64,000 nt of DNA from Hypericum androsaemum (lineage: Eukaryota; Streptophyta; Magnoliopsida; Malpighiales; Hypericaceae), in the NCBI GenBank assembly GCA_963995505.1, contig OZ023190.1, forward strand, positions 18,346,092 through 18,410,091. Direction: 5' to 3'. The translations under genes and the position numbers were made by a program. Positions within the stretch are counted from its first letter, which is position 1, and every line of letters begins with the position of its first letter. A model generated the notes under the pieces. It was not told where the DNA came from, ran no database searches, and worked only from the letters and a program-made list of their open reading frames with translations. Below, piece by piece: positions 36,375 to 48,455 of this stretch.

Positions 36375-36639
36375 AGTTAGTCCCCATGTTTGGGGACTAC
36401 CCAGTCTCTACCAAATCTCCCCCCCCCCTCTTTACTGTGCGTCTCTTTCTCTGGTCGTCTCCTTCGGGATTAACGAGAATGTGCGATGAAGAAAAAGGAG
36501 CCGCATAGAGAGAGATATAGGGGAGAGAGAGAGGGAGTGACTGAAAGTTGAGTGGGGCCACGTTAAGGAGGTTTGCAGATTTTTATGCAATAAAGGATAC
36601 GCCTCCCCCTCGTTGGACCCTTTGGAATTCTTGGTTGAC

Positions 36640-37545
36640 GTTAGCAACTCTTTTTTTTTGTCATTGAAATGACAAAAATACTCTCAATATACAAAAATGT
36701 TCATCCCCTTCCTCTCAGTCCTCGCCGGCAGGAACTCGACAACAAAAAACCCAGAAAACTTTCAGGACAGAGGGAGAGGTCGCGGAGGGTGGAGGCAGCG
36801 AAGGTCGAGGCGGCGATCCCGGACAACGACACTGAGAGTGACGGGGTGGAAGCCTCTGGGAAGTTCTTAACGACAACGGGGAAGTCATCGACGGAGAACG
36901 CCGCATAACCCAACAAGGAGACAGTGTTGCTTGAACACCGACGGCCCGACTTGGGTTTCCTCGATCTCGTCATCGTCGTCAGTTTCCTGGGTTTTCTCGT
37001 CGTCGTCGTCAATGGAGGAGATGGTTAAATCTGGGTTTCCTCATTAATTTGTTGATTTTCCCCCTAATCTCCCTCATCGACTCAATGAATCCCTCCCTGG
37101 CTAGGAGGATATATGTCGGCCATGCTAGGAGGGCCTCGTCGTGGTCGTGGTGAAGTTCGATTAAGGCTGTAGATTACAGAAATCTGCAATTCTCTTTATT
37201 CAATTGACGTCGATTTGCTCCAGATGTTGATTGATGGCCGAAGATTTTGATTCCGACGTGGATTCGTCATCGTCGGTGGCAAATTTTGACTTGAACATCA
37301 TGATCGGTTTGATGTTCGGTTGAGCTCTAGCGAAAGAGTCCAAGGAAGAGAAAAGGGATGGTTTTTTTTATTTTGTAAGGATATTTTAGTCATTTGAATA
37401 ACAAAAATGAAACAAAAGAGTTGCTAAAGTGAGCCAGGGACCCGAACGTATAGTAAAATCAAAGACGGGGGATGTCAGAATATTTTTCGAAACTAGAGGG
37501 ACTAAATCGTCGATTTAGTCAAACAAGAGGGACACTACAGTAATT
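36640..37545. mobile_element. TIR element B (left end truncated)
   Basis: The right arm is complete: GTGAGCCAGGGACCCGAACG ... GGGACACTACAGTAATTTGC. The left arm begins only at GTTGACGTTAGCAACTC, so about 100 bp of the outer arm is missing. The interior has no transposase. Absent from the matching place in the other SPS-upstream copy (about 26408). Confidence 0.6.
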
Positions 37546-38247
37546 TGCCCTATTTTAAATGTAGCTTGGATTTCAAATCTTCACCCCCGAAATAGTCGAC
37601 GGGGTTAATTTTTTGAAAGTTGCTATATTTATTCGCATGATAAAAAAAATAATTTCGATTATCTGTTTTAATCTCGAATCCGACAGAAAATGTGGACTTA
37701 AATTTTAAGCATCAAGAAGGCCAAAAAATAATTACTTTAGGTTTGGCAATCAACGAGATAAGACGGCAAAGACAGGATAAAAAAATAGAGATTGATCCAT
37801 TAATTAGATTTTTTTAGAGCAACTGATATTCAGAAATTTTGACTAATTTATGTTTAAGTTAGGTGGACCTTTGAGAGATGATAACCCTTTTGTAATAAAT
37901 ATTTAACATGGTTATATTTTCAAGATTTCTTATTTGATGTTAGAGCCGTGTGCATCCATTAATTTTATAGTAACACCGGAACTGGCCGAATATATTTGCG
38001 AAACCTTTTTAAAAAGCTAATGAACGTGGGTTAAGTCAAATATTATAGGGAATAAATTCAGGGACGTGGCAAGTTTTCGTAATCTCTTTATTTATACCTC
38101 TTTTTGTTTTCTTCAAAAAGGAAACAAAATATCGCTAATTTGGTAAATGGGCTTCACAAACCATTGAAGGCAGTCATGAGCCCATACTTCCGATTTATAG
38201 TTTTGGTTTCTTGACCCACATAAATGGGCTTCTCTAACCGTTGAAAC

Positions 38248-39077
38248 TAGGGATGGCAATGGGCAGGATCCGGGTAGAATCCATAGGATCCAGGTAGGAT
38301 CTATAGGACCCAGATCCTTATCATCTTTTTGAATGGTGGACCCAGATCCTTACCCTTATCCTCTTTAAAAATAAGGATTCGGACAGGATCTAGGTCCGAA
38401 AAAATTGGGCAGGATAAGGCGACCCGCGAGTCTGTGTTTTTAAAAAAATATTTAATTTAAAATTAAATTAAATTGGCATTTGATAGTTTCCAACTAACAA
38501 TGTGATATTTTCATTCATTAAACAAATCAATACAAAGAATCAAACAAGCAAATCTAAAAAAAATTGAAGTTGAGTAGGTTAAAATTGAGAATTGTGTATT
38601 ATGTTTATTAATTAATATACATATACATTATTTTAATATTAATTTAAAAAATTCGGGCAGGATCCTATTGATTCATATCCATGCCCTTATCTTTTTAAAA
38701 TATCAGAAAAATATTTAATTTAAAATTAAATTAAATTGGCATTTGATAGTTTCCAACTAACAATGTGATATTTTCATTCATTAAACAAATCAATACAAAG
38801 AATCAAACAAGCAAATCTAAAAAAAATTGAAGTTGAGTAGGTTAAAATTGAGAATTGTGTATTATGTTTATTAATTAATATACATATACATTATTTTAAT
38901 ATTAATTTAAAAAATTCGGGCAGGATCCTATTGATTCATATCCATGCCCTTATCTTTTTAAAATATCAGGATCCGGGCAGGATCAGGGTCTAGACCCGGT
39001 CAAAGTCAACGGGCCTTGGACCCTTCGGGTCTGGATAAGGGTAGACCTTCAGGATAAAGATCTAATTGCCATCCCTA
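38248..39077. mobile_element. Non-autonomous hAT-like element
   Basis: Termini TAGGGATGGCAAT and ATTGCCATCCCTA are inverted. The flanks are an identical 8-bp target duplication GTTGAAAC (38240-38247 and 39078-39085). Eight bp is the hAT superfamily signature. Subterminal regions carry repeated GGATCC/GGATAAGG-type motifs. The related locus at about 27168 has the unoccupied site (CGTTGGAAAAG). No transposase frame. Confidence 0.85.
38444..38969. repeat. 263-bp tandem duplication inside the hAT-like element
   Basis: Unit 1 at 38444-38706 and unit 2 at 38707-38969 look identical by eye over the whole length, from AAAAATATTTAATTTAAA to ...TTTTTAAAATATCAG. Two identical copies in such AT-rich DNA imply a very recent duplication or an assembly duplication. 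Confidence 0.85.
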
Positions 39078-39754
39078 GTTGAAACCGGTAATGGCCCATT
39101 ATCAGTATGGTAAAAAAAATTGACGGAATAAATAACTTGGGCCTAGGAGCGATGATAAAAATAAGGACAAAATAGTAGTAGATTTTTTATATTTGGAAAA
39201 AATAATTAATCAAAATAACATAATATTACTTAGTTTGTGATATATTTTTATTTAAATGACTAGTTTTAAAACTTAAATTCCGTTCATTTTTCTTCAAAGC
39301 ATTACTCATAGCGAAAAATATTCCGAAATTTATCCAAAAATTAAAATTTTTCTATAGGAACTAAACAATACTAAGAGGATTCCCCCGAGCGAGAATTATA
39401 TTTTCTCAAGTAAGGCAAGATCTAATAGGGCTATGTCAAATCAACAATTTTTCCTGCTCAAAAATATGTGAGAGGTCCTTCTAAAAAAATATGCGAGTTT
39501 TGACCATGATTATTACGGTTGAGAATATTGATTTTTTGGTAGAAGGTTGAGAATATTGATTACGACAAGAAATCCAGGATCAGATGCCACCTTAACATCT
39601 AGATCAAGTTAATTTAGGTGTCGGAGAAATACTTGCCACCTGGACAAATCTTATTCTCTTCTTTTGGCAGCTTCTGGTTCTTTACAAATTATAGGTCGCT
39701 TTCCACTATCTAGCGGCTGAGCAATATGCTCATCTCCTTTTCCAAAAAAAAAAA

Positions 39755-40665
39755 ACTCTTATACTCTTGATATTTAATATATTCGCCGTTAATTTTTATA
39801 TTACGGTAACCGATTAAAATTTTTCATAGTTTGTCAAAATTATACTCTTGGATCTCTGGCTGATATTATCAATATTTTTTCTTATTTTATTTTTGAAAAA
39901 ACTGTTATATCAGGTTGTCTTCAACCTCCAAGCGGTCCACCGTCTTCTGAAACCTCGAGCTTCGAATCAAATCAGGAACCTCGAACACAATTCCGACTTC
40001 CATCTTCCGTCTCCAACCTCGACCTCGAAATCCCAGAAACCTCAACCACGGTGAACGTCTTTCCCGCTCCCCTTCTGCTCCATCCTCCTCTGCCGGCGCC
40101 CAATACACCACCCGGACCCATCCCGACGATCCCTAACGGCGGATTGGAGAGGGACGCCCCGTGGAAGGGTTCAAATTCCACCAGCTTCCTTCAATCAGAA
40201 ACCGACCGAAGACTACAACAGAGACATGGGTAAGAGCGAGAAGACATGGCTGGGGATGACCCACTTCAACCCTCGTCCGCCGATATGGCTGCTGCCTCCC
40301 CTAATCAAAAATGCTTTTGTAATCCTCAAAGGCCTAATTAATTCATGTTCTCGAATCAAGGGATCTGGGTTTGGTTATACTGTTCATCGTTAGGAGGACA
40401 ACGACTTCATCAACCACGATGACCTCCTCACCTCCCATCGACGAAGACGACGGGGGTGGGATCAGGTTGTGGTGGTGGTCGGAATCTTCCTCCCAGAGAG
40501 GATATAAATTATTTCTTTTTTATTAACTTTTATGAGGGTAAAAATTTCATTATCAGTTGATGATGTCAGCGAGAGACTCGAGAATATAAATTTTTTTAAT
40601 TGATTACCGTAATATAGGGGCTAAGAGGAGAATATACAAAACTCCAGGGATCTAAGAGTAATTTC
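39755..40665. mobile_element. TIR element C with direct flanking repeats
   Basis: Left arm CTTGGATCTCTGGCTGATAT faces right arm ATGATGTCAGCGAGAGACTC; outer arms share ATATTACGGTAA / TTACCGTAATAT. The 13-bp flank ATATGCTCATCTC occurs on both sides (about 39727 and 40672) but only once in the SPS-upstream copy (about 27776). That makes it a target-site duplication. The interior holds short frames only. Confidence 0.65.
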
Positions 40666-41103
40666 TCAAAAATATGCTCATCTCAGCAAGCACTTTTTTT
40701 CAAACAATATTACGGTACTATTCAACTTTGAGCTAAAACTTTTTATAATAATTATTTTAATATTGTGCATTTTTAGGAATTTGAATTCGAGATTTTTTGA
40801 TTAAATTAGAATAATTTTTATATCAATTGATACAAGTGCTTATTGGTTATGTGGTAGTTTATTACACAATTATGAAATGTTTGTTTATAATTTATTTTTA
40901 TCAAAACATTGTGAGTGGAATCTAATGCGGATTAATAAATATAAGTGGAAGTATCTCTCTCTACAATTTATTAAACAAACAGAATTTCAGTTATATTCAG
41001 GACTCTTTCAGAAAGAAAAAAAAAGCAATATTAAAGAAAAGAAATTTCCAACATATCATTTGCTGAGTATAGAAAAGACGTATCATCGTTCTTTCAAGAG
41101 AAA

Positions 41104-41195
41104 AGAAGAAGCCATATCTCATTCACACACCAAACTTTTTTTTTTGAGAATAAAAAAAAATAAGTTTGGTGTGTGAATGAGATATGGCTTCTTCT
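41104..41195. repeat. Perfect 34-bp inverted repeat
   Basis: The arm 41104-41137 (starts AGAAGAAGCCATATCTCATT) is exactly complementary to 41162-41195, with a 24-nt loop of T/A runs. The matching place in the first SPS-upstream copy (about 28326) has the left arm only, so the right arm was added later as an inverted duplicate. Confidence 0.85.
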
Positions 41196-41746
41196 ATAAA
41201 ATAACTAGTAAAATCAGAAATGATATGTTGGGAGTTAAAGGTCAATCTTCATAACTTTTGGGACACGAAACTAACTAGTAAAATCAGAAAACTATATATT
41301 CAAATATATGACAATTCTAATCTAAGAAAAGATTTATTAATTCAAATTCAAATAAAATTAGATTATAAATAAAATTTTGCGTACGACAATGTTATAATAA
41401 CTCAAATTCGAAATTACAATTTATTACACTATCTATATACTTTTGCCAGATGCGAAACGTAGGGCTAGCTAAAACAAAATCAATGGCTTGAAGCGAGTAT
41501 GATACAGTAGATCCACAAAAGGCTTGTATTACAACATTCTTTACGAATGCAGCCATTATAACCAACTTCCCTGATTCGGCTCCTTTCCTCCCCTTTCTTT
41601 CTGTCGCCTCCTCGTCTCTCTTTCCGACCAACTAAATTACCCGAAACCTAACAACCTCCTTGTCCTTTGAGCTGATCAAACACATTTATTTATTTATTTT
41701 ATTTTATTTGTTGATCAAACACATTTAACACAGCAAAAACTTTAAA

Positions 41747-44700
41747 ATGTCTTTCTTCATTGGTATGGTTATTGGGTTCTCGGTCGGGATCGGTCTCATC
41801 GTAGCATTTGCGCGCTACCAGACTGCTAGATCCCTGAGGCGAGCCCAATTGGTATGCTTCAATTTAATTACTTGTTACGTTTTAGACGTGGTTGCTAGTG
41901 TATTTATTTCTGTATGGTTGTTATAGTACATGGTCGGTCTCTGATGATTATGTGCTCTCTCTGTGTAAGCGTAGGCTAAAACGGTGGCCGCATTTGCAAG
42001 AATGACGGTGGCGGATTCGAGAAAGATCCTTCCGGCTGAGTTTTACCCTTCTTGGGTTGTCTTCTCACAACGACAGAAGGTAAGTTAAACCACCTTTCTT
42101 CATTCTCCTTTTTTCTCTATGGTAATCCCAACACGTCTCGTCACGAGTCTTGTATGGATATTCTCTCAACAAGTTTGGATGTTGGATTCTTTGGAAAATG
42201 CAGTTAACTTGGCTCAATTGTCAGCTGGACAAGATTTGGCCATACGTGGATGAGGTTATTATATATGCATATTTGTATGAACATGAATTCTCTCACACTT
42301 GATTTCCTTTCTTTCCATTAATCTGGGATTGGCTTTTGTTCTTCTGTTTCGTTGGGCGTGGCTTAGGCAGCTTCCGAGCTCATACGAAGCAGCGTCGAGC
42401 CAATTCTCGAACAATACAGGCCAGCGATTCTCTCCTCGCTAAAATTTTCGAAGCTGACCCTTGGTACTGTGGCTCCCCAATTCACTGGTAATGGTTTGGA
42501 TAGCTGCAGCTGGTACAACAAGTACTTTTTTACACCAATAATTACACCCGCCGGAAATTAAACCTGGAATTCCGTCAATTTATATATGCGTTGTACTGGC
42601 CCTTTTGGCAATACAGCAAGTACTTAGAATGTTAGATTAAGTGACCCGGATGTGATATATATGGAGTTGTTGATGGTGATGAACAGGGGTGTCTATAATT
42701 GATGAAGAAAGTGGGAGTGGAGGGGTGACCATGGAGCTGGAGATGCAGTGGGATGGCAATCCAAACATAGTGCTTGCTGTTAAGACCAAAGTTGGCGTCG
42801 CACTTCCCATCCAAGTAATTCTTTTCTTCTCGATCGTTGCTTAGTATTGATGTTTATTTCTTTCGGGTTGGATACGGAATTTCTGACAAAATTTGGAACT
42901 CGCAATTTTGATCAATTTAGTGTACTTGTTGCATATCCAACTTCTTCTTCTTAATCTTCATTTAGGTAAAAGATATTGGCTTCACTGGGGTTTTCAGGTT
43001 AATCTTCAAGCCACTAGTCGGAGAATTCCCCGGTTTTGGTGCTGTTTCTTATTCCTTGAGACATAAGGTTAGATGCTCTCTCCTTTTCAGATTGCTTGTT
43101 TTGTATGGCTTCAGTCTTACGTGCACGGAGATGCTAAAGGAAGCATCTAATTTGCTTTTCCACCTGCAGAAAAAGCTCGATTTCACTCTTAAGATCGTCG
43201 GTGGTGACATCTCCGCGATTCCGGGCATCTCTGATGTTATTGAGGTTTGTTCGAAGCTCTTTGATGCTTCACCATTCGGTTTTCTGTTTGTATTGGACAA
43301 TGTTATTGCTGAAAGAGGTGACAACTGATTTGCAGCTGTAAGATGCTGAGATATGATCACTTCATAACTGAAACCAGCAACTGGAATATCTCACAGAATT
43401 TCAATGACATGTTCTCCAGGAAACCATTCGGGACGCTATCGAAGATTCGATAACCTGGCCAGTTAGGAACATCGTACCGATATTAGTTGGAGATTACCGG
43501 TAACCCTCTATTACACAAGAGCTTCAGTTTTGACCCACAGCTGCTCGTCTCATCATAGTACTCCATTCCTCTTCAGTGACCTTGAGTTGAAGCCAGTAGG
43601 AACACTAGATGTGAAGCTTGTCCAAGGCAAAGATCTTACGAACAAGGACCTCATTGGGAAGTCTGACCCGTATGCTGTCCTATTTGTGCGGCCGCTGCGA
43701 GACAGAACAAAAACTAGCAAGACAATTGTGAGACAAGTTCCTTTTCTGCAATTGTGCGTTTGTTTGCTTAATGCTCCTGGATCCATTATAATCTGGCACA
43801 CCATCTTTCAGAACAACAACTTGAGTCCTATCTGGAATGAGCATTTCGAGTTTGTCGTGGAGGATGCATCCACCCAACACCTGACGATAAGAGTCTTTGA
43901 CGACGAAGGAGTTCAGGCCTCCGAACTGATAGGTTGCGCTCAAGTAGCACTCAAGGACCTTGAGCCTGGCAAAGTGAAGGATGTCTGGTTGAAACTGGTC
44001 AAGGACTTGGAGATCCACAGAGACAATAAATACAGGGGTGAGGTAAAAAGCTGCAGTAAACTTGTCAACTAAATCTTGCTGAAACGTCTCGGAGCGAATC
44101 TATCCGCCTCCTCCTCGCTGCTCATGCTGCTACCTTGCTTTAGATAACAGAGGATTTCACTAGTTATGATGATAAACACCAACTTTTTCTTGGTGTAGGT
44201 ACAATTGGAACTTTTATACTGCCCTTATGGAGAAGAAACCCACTTGAAGAATCCTTTCAACCCTGATTTCCAATTGACCAGCCTGGAGAAGGCGATAAAA
44301 CGTGGATCCACCGAAGAAAATAATGCTGCCCCAACCAGAACCGAGTCAAGCAAGAACAATGTAATTGTCAGAGGTGTACTATCAGTTACTGTGATAGCTG
44401 CAGAAAACCTGCCAGTGGTAGACGTGATGGGAAAGGCCGACCCGTTTGTCGTTCTTATCATGAAGAAATCAGATACCAGAGTCAAAACCAGGGTCAGACT
44501 GGATCTTATATGCCCGACCTATCCTTCTTCCAAGCAACATTATTCATATCATTTAGAAAACTGACTTGTCTTCCCCCTTCTCAGGTGATAACCAACAACC
44601 TGAATCCGGTTTGGAATCAGACATTCGATTTCGTCGTGGAGGACGCATTGCACGACATGCTGATTGTTGAGGTCTGGGATCACGACACCTTTGGCAAGGT

Positions 44701-45068
44701 AATTAATTATTCAGTTTTTGCATTCTGCAATTTATCCAAGAGTCGACATCTGCCTTGTTAAAATCTTCATATCTAATTCAGAGCCTTCTTAAAGTAGTCA
44801 GTAGGTGGATTCACCACACTCACAACTAATCCCGACAATGTTGTCTCATCATTAGTTGTCCCAATGGTGCCCATTATTATAAGTTTTCATCTAAGGTAAC
44901 TCTCTTCTACTAATGTTTCAGGATAAAATAGGGAGATGTATCATGACACTGACGCGGGTGATATTAGAAGGCGAATTCCAGGAGAAGTTTGCTCTGGACG
45001 GTGCGAAGTCGGGAAAGCTGCTCTTGCATCTCAAGTGGACACCGCAGCTCAAATTCCGAGAGACTTGA
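41747..45068 (+). CDS. SYT4: Synaptotagmin, SYT4-like (TM-SMP-C2A-C2B)
   Basis: Thirteen exons: 41747-41851, 41975-42079, 42204-42254, 42367-42487, 42687-42814, 42966-43067, 43170-43244, 43420-43499, 43577-43727, 43812-44042, 44199-44492, 44585-44698, 44922-45068. They join to 567 aa, the normal length. An N-terminal anchor (about 3-24) is followed by the lipid-transfer SMP domain (about 65-250). It includes EFYPSWVVFSQRQKLTWL and TLGTVAPQFTGVS. C2A lies at about 262-370 (NKDLIGKSDPYAV) and C2B at about 432-540 (VVDVMGKADPFVV). Plant synaptotagmins tether the ER to the plasma membrane and move lipids. The ending KSGKLLLHLKWTPQLKFRET is closest to Arabidopsis SYT4. All junctions are GT-AG; the exon 11 donor (GTCAGA) is the weakest. 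Confidence 0.92.
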
Positions 45069-47014
45069 CCCATCGGCAACTTATCCGGGATGCTCTGCTT
45101 CCACCCTCTTATAGATCTCTGCATTGAAGGAGAACAAATCAAGTCTTTTAACAGGATGAACTACAAGTTCTCCAAAGGATAATCAAATTTGGAAAACAGG
45201 AAGGCCAAAGAAAATGCAGTATAAATTGTTTCATAACGCATACTTCTGATCTTTGGGACAACAAATGATTTCATTAGATTAAGCTTTGCTGCCCATTGAT
45301 TGCTTTTGGATGCTTCACGTTTTTCTGTTGAGTCTTCGGACCCAATCGAAGTTCCTCACCACTCGTATCAACTCTCGTTAAACGCATGCCTTACTAGCAG
45401 AGAAAAAAGTTCGGAATTCACTATACGAGATACGCGACACATAACTACTAACACTAAATTAGCCCGTTTTGAATTTGAGTCGTTGAGAACGCTTGTGAGA
45501 ATTTTGTCGCCTTTTAAAAAATTTATCCTGATTAGCCGATCCTATGAATATGATACAACATAAAACTACTCCGGCTCAAATCGTTGGGTTCGTGAACCCT
45601 AAATCATAAACATCATAATCGGAGACCTCAAGGCAGGATTCTCCGGGCGCGTCGGGTTCGAACTCGGACCCACCACCGCTCATGGTTCGGTGTCGCCTGC
45701 CACCTAACCCACCTCAAATCGTCGCCGTGAACGTCTTCAATTTTGTGACGGTTCTTCGGAGAAAAGAGTTAGGAGAAAGAATTTTATTTTGGAAAAAAAA
45801 TTGGAACTAATTGGTGTCGGTGATGTTTCATGCATTGACACGTCATCAAGAAACCAACACAAGGTGTCTCAAAAAAAGAAATCAACACAAGGCAGTCTTT
45901 TTTTGGAAAATAAAAACCGAACTCTGAATATACAAACTTTAAAAAATGATTTGTATATTACCAGACTTTTTGTAATTTTATACTATATCTAATATAAAAA
46001 TAACAACAAACTTCACCTACCCATCTCAAAGAAAGGCGTTACTCGGGTCCATCTTTTCATCCGGGTACTCGAAACTTTCTAGTAGTCGTTACTTACAGAT
46101 AAGACACCACACTCCAAAAGAAAAAGGTTTTAATTCTCAAAAAGAGAAAGAAAAGGTTTCCTTTTTCCAAAAGAAACCAAAGAAAAAAAATTTAAATTCA
46201 AGTATCAAAAATATAATATATATTATCGAAATAACCGTCGTATAGAAACAGAATGCGACAATGGACCGCTCAAGAAATAGAGCTTACCAAAGAAAAGTTA
46301 AACCACCAAACAAGTTGCTGACGGTTCTAAGCACAAGACAGTAGTAGTTCAAGTTCAAGTAACACTACTCATACCCCATAAATAATTAATTTTTCTCTCA
46401 TCAAATTACTATTCAATCAAACTCAATCCAATTCAATCTAATCTAATATTTTACCATTTTTATTAGTGATTTCATCCAATCTGCTCACAAAATAAAAAAA
46501 TAATTTCTCTCTCATCCACGTATTATTTATAATTTATTTATGTTTACATATAAATTGTAATAAATATATAAAATTACGCATCATAAATATATAATTATTA
46601 TTCCTGAATTTTAATTTTTATAATCACATAAATAATATCTACCAGTATATATTTCAATGAATAATATTGTATCATGTATTATTATGATTGAATTAAGATT
46701 TAAAAAAAAAGTGGCCGATCGCCGCTCGATTGGCCGAACCGATCGGCCTATTTCATTTCCCTTTCAATTTTTTTTTAAAATTTTCCTTTGTCTGCTAGCT
46801 GTGAGCGATTGGTGATGCTCACCAATGCAGCTAGCCTAAGTAGTTGACTGGTAGGTTTCGTTTGCTTTTTCCTTTCCTTGAGTTAAGCTTCTCTGGATTC
46901 TCAAAAAACAAAAAAAAAAGAGTTAAGCTTCTTTGGGAAACCCAGAAACCCTACCAAGAAAATTACCAGATTAATCCTTAGTTTCTTGCATCTAAACTTC
47001 ACATCGAAGCAAAC
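45069..47014. other. Intergenic region, SYT4 to ARM gene
   Basis: Very AT-rich, with SYT4 3' flank on the left and the ARM gene leader on the right. A tRNA-like B-box motif, GGGTTCGAACTCGG, near 45648 is not part of a foldable tRNA. No gene or confident repeat seen. Confidence 0.5.
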
Positions 47015-48226
47015 ATGGAACAGGAAAGAGGAGGAGAACCCAAAGAAGACGACAACGACGCCGCTTTGCTACCCTTTCTAGAATCTCTAAGAACAGCTTC
47101 AAAAGATCTTCAAAGAAACACAAACCCGATCTTCTTGGCTACCCATTTCTATCCGACCCAGAACTTCTCCTACATTGAAGCTCTCCTCCCCCAAGCCGAT
47201 ACATTGTCGCTAACTCCCAACCTCTCCAAGCTGGTCCATCTTTTGTCCGGCCTAAAAACCCTCCTCCAGAACCTGAAGGAGACCCAGGGCTACAGAGTCA
47301 CGTCCATTCTCCGCCGCCGGATAATCAGCTACCAGATTTACCAGGCCTTGTTCGCGATCGAGGCGGAAATCCAACGCTACATTGACCACGAACTCGTTAA
47401 GAAGCTCGTAGCCACGCTCCGGGACGACGACGACGGATCAGAGGGGGCTAAGTTGAGTGTCTTGAAGGACTTTGAGGAACGGTTGTTGCAAGGATTTGAC
47501 AGGGACTTCCAGGAGATGGTCTTAAAGGGCAGGGTGTTTTATCTCCTGGAGTCGTTGCTATGTGAGCCCGGCTGCGACACCAAGATCAGGGAGCTCGCGG
47601 CTGGTGGGGTCCTGGCCTTGGTCAAGTTCAACAAGGATGTGTTCGTTGGGTTGGTGTTGATGGGTCCCATCGTTGGTGCCCTGATCTCGATGGCCTCGGG
47701 TTGCTCCGTTCGGGTGCTCTGCTCCCTGATAAAGCTGGTCAGGACCCCGCTGGTCGACGAGATGGAATCCGGCGGGTTGATCCCGCGGGTCGTCGGGCTA
47801 CTGGCTTCGTGCCACGTGGAAGTGGTAGCGGGAGGCGTGGGGTGCGTCTGCGAGGTTGCGTACGTCGGGAGGGAGGAGGTGGTGAGGGAGTTGTTGGAGC
47901 TTGGCGTGGTTGAGAAGCTGGTGGAGTTGCAACGGTCGAGCGATGACCATCAATGCAGTGGGAGACAGCAATGTAATAATGGAGTAGCTATTGCTTTGGA
48001 CAAGGACGAGGACGGGGAGGAGGCGAGCTTGGTGGGGCCGAGGTGGCCGATGTTTTCTGGGTGCGTAGCGAGGTTCGCTGTGCAGGTGGAGGTGGGGCAG
48101 GGGCCGAGCAGGAAGGAGAGGAAGGAGTTCAAGCAGGAGATACTCAGGAGAGTTGGGGAGGCCTCTGTTTCTGAGGCAGAGGCCGCGAGTATTGTCGCTG
48201 AGGTCCTTTGGGGCTCTTCCCCTTAG
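47015..48226 (+). CDS. Intronless ARM-repeat protein
   Basis: A single open frame of 403 aa with a good start context after an A-rich leader. The N-terminal half is a helical domain (LSGLKTLLQNLKETQGYR, then a Leu-rich stretch). It is followed by ARM-like helical repeats, e.g. IRELAAGGVLALVKFNKDVF, SVRVLCSLIKLVRTPL and GGVGCVCEVAYVGREEVV. ARM repeats are protein-binding scaffolds. Similar small intronless ARM proteins are common in plants, but I cannot assign a pathway. Codon use in the second half is GC-rich compared with the flanking DNA, as in an expressed gene. Acidic and basic stretches in the C-terminal 100 residues may be a linker and a last repeat. Confidence 0.85.
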   Translation: MEQERGGEPKEDDNDAALLPFLESLRTASKDLQRNTNPIFLATHFYPTQNFSYIEALLPQADTLSLTPNLSKLVHLLSGLKTLLQNLKETQGYRVTSILRRRIISYQIYQALFAIEAEIQRYIDHELVKKLVATLRDDDDGSEGAKLSVLKDFEERLLQGFDRDFQEMVLKGRVFYLLESLLCEPGCDTKIRELAAGGVLALVKFNKDVFVGLVLMGPIVGALISMASGCSVRVLCSLIKLVRTPLVDEMESGGLIPRVVGLLASCHVEVVAGGVGCVCEVAYVGREEVVRELLELGVVEKLVELQRSSDDHQCSGRQQCNNGVAIALDKDEDGEEASLVGPRWPMFSGCVARFAVQVEVGQGPSRKERKEFKQEILRRVGEASVSEAEAASIVAEVLWGSSP

Positions 48227-48455
48227 AAGAAGTTAGAAACGATGTGCGACTCTGTTCTCTCTTAATTAGGTCCAATTGATGTCTTTATTTTGGAATAGTT
48301 TATATATTATAGATGAATTAGACACCGTTAAGTTCATAGAGAATTACTTGATGGGTATTATCTATAATGTAATTGTAAACAAATTAAAAGGGATTTAGCA
48401 GTTTGGTACGTTTGTTTTGGGTTCAAATTGTAATGTTCCTATTTTTTTTTTTTTG

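Larger units (their letters stand above)
36470..41300. repeat. Second copy of the SPS upstream region (no SPS gene)
   Basis: Blocks match 26270-28543 in the same order and orientation. Examples are CCACGTTAAGGAGGTTTGC (36559 against 26349), AGTCGACGGGGTTAATTT (37590 against 26458), TAGTAACACCGGAAC (37968 against 26901), AGGATCAGATGCCACCTTAA (39574 against 27620) and CCAACATATCATTTGCTG (41048 against 28268). Three elements interrupt it: 36640-37545, 38248-39077 and 39755-40665. No SPS coding exon lies at its left end. Confidence 0.8.
33899..41746. other. Repeat-rich intergenic region, F-box to SYT4
   Basis: Contains a TRIM remnant (35049-35697), a 24-bp minisatellite (36258-36374), the second copy of the SPS upstream region (about 36470-41300) with inserted elements at 36640-37545, 38248-39077 and 39755-40665, a perfect inverted repeat (41104-41195) and the SYT4 promoter. 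A (TTTA)n-like tract lies at about 41685-41710. A 61-codon frame at 34745 is listed separately. No full gene found. Confidence 0.6.

Noticed and set aside
45640..45665. Possible tRNA (GGGTTCGAACTCGG)
   Set aside because: The motif is itself partly palindromic; no acceptor stem, D arm or anticodon arm can be drawn around it.
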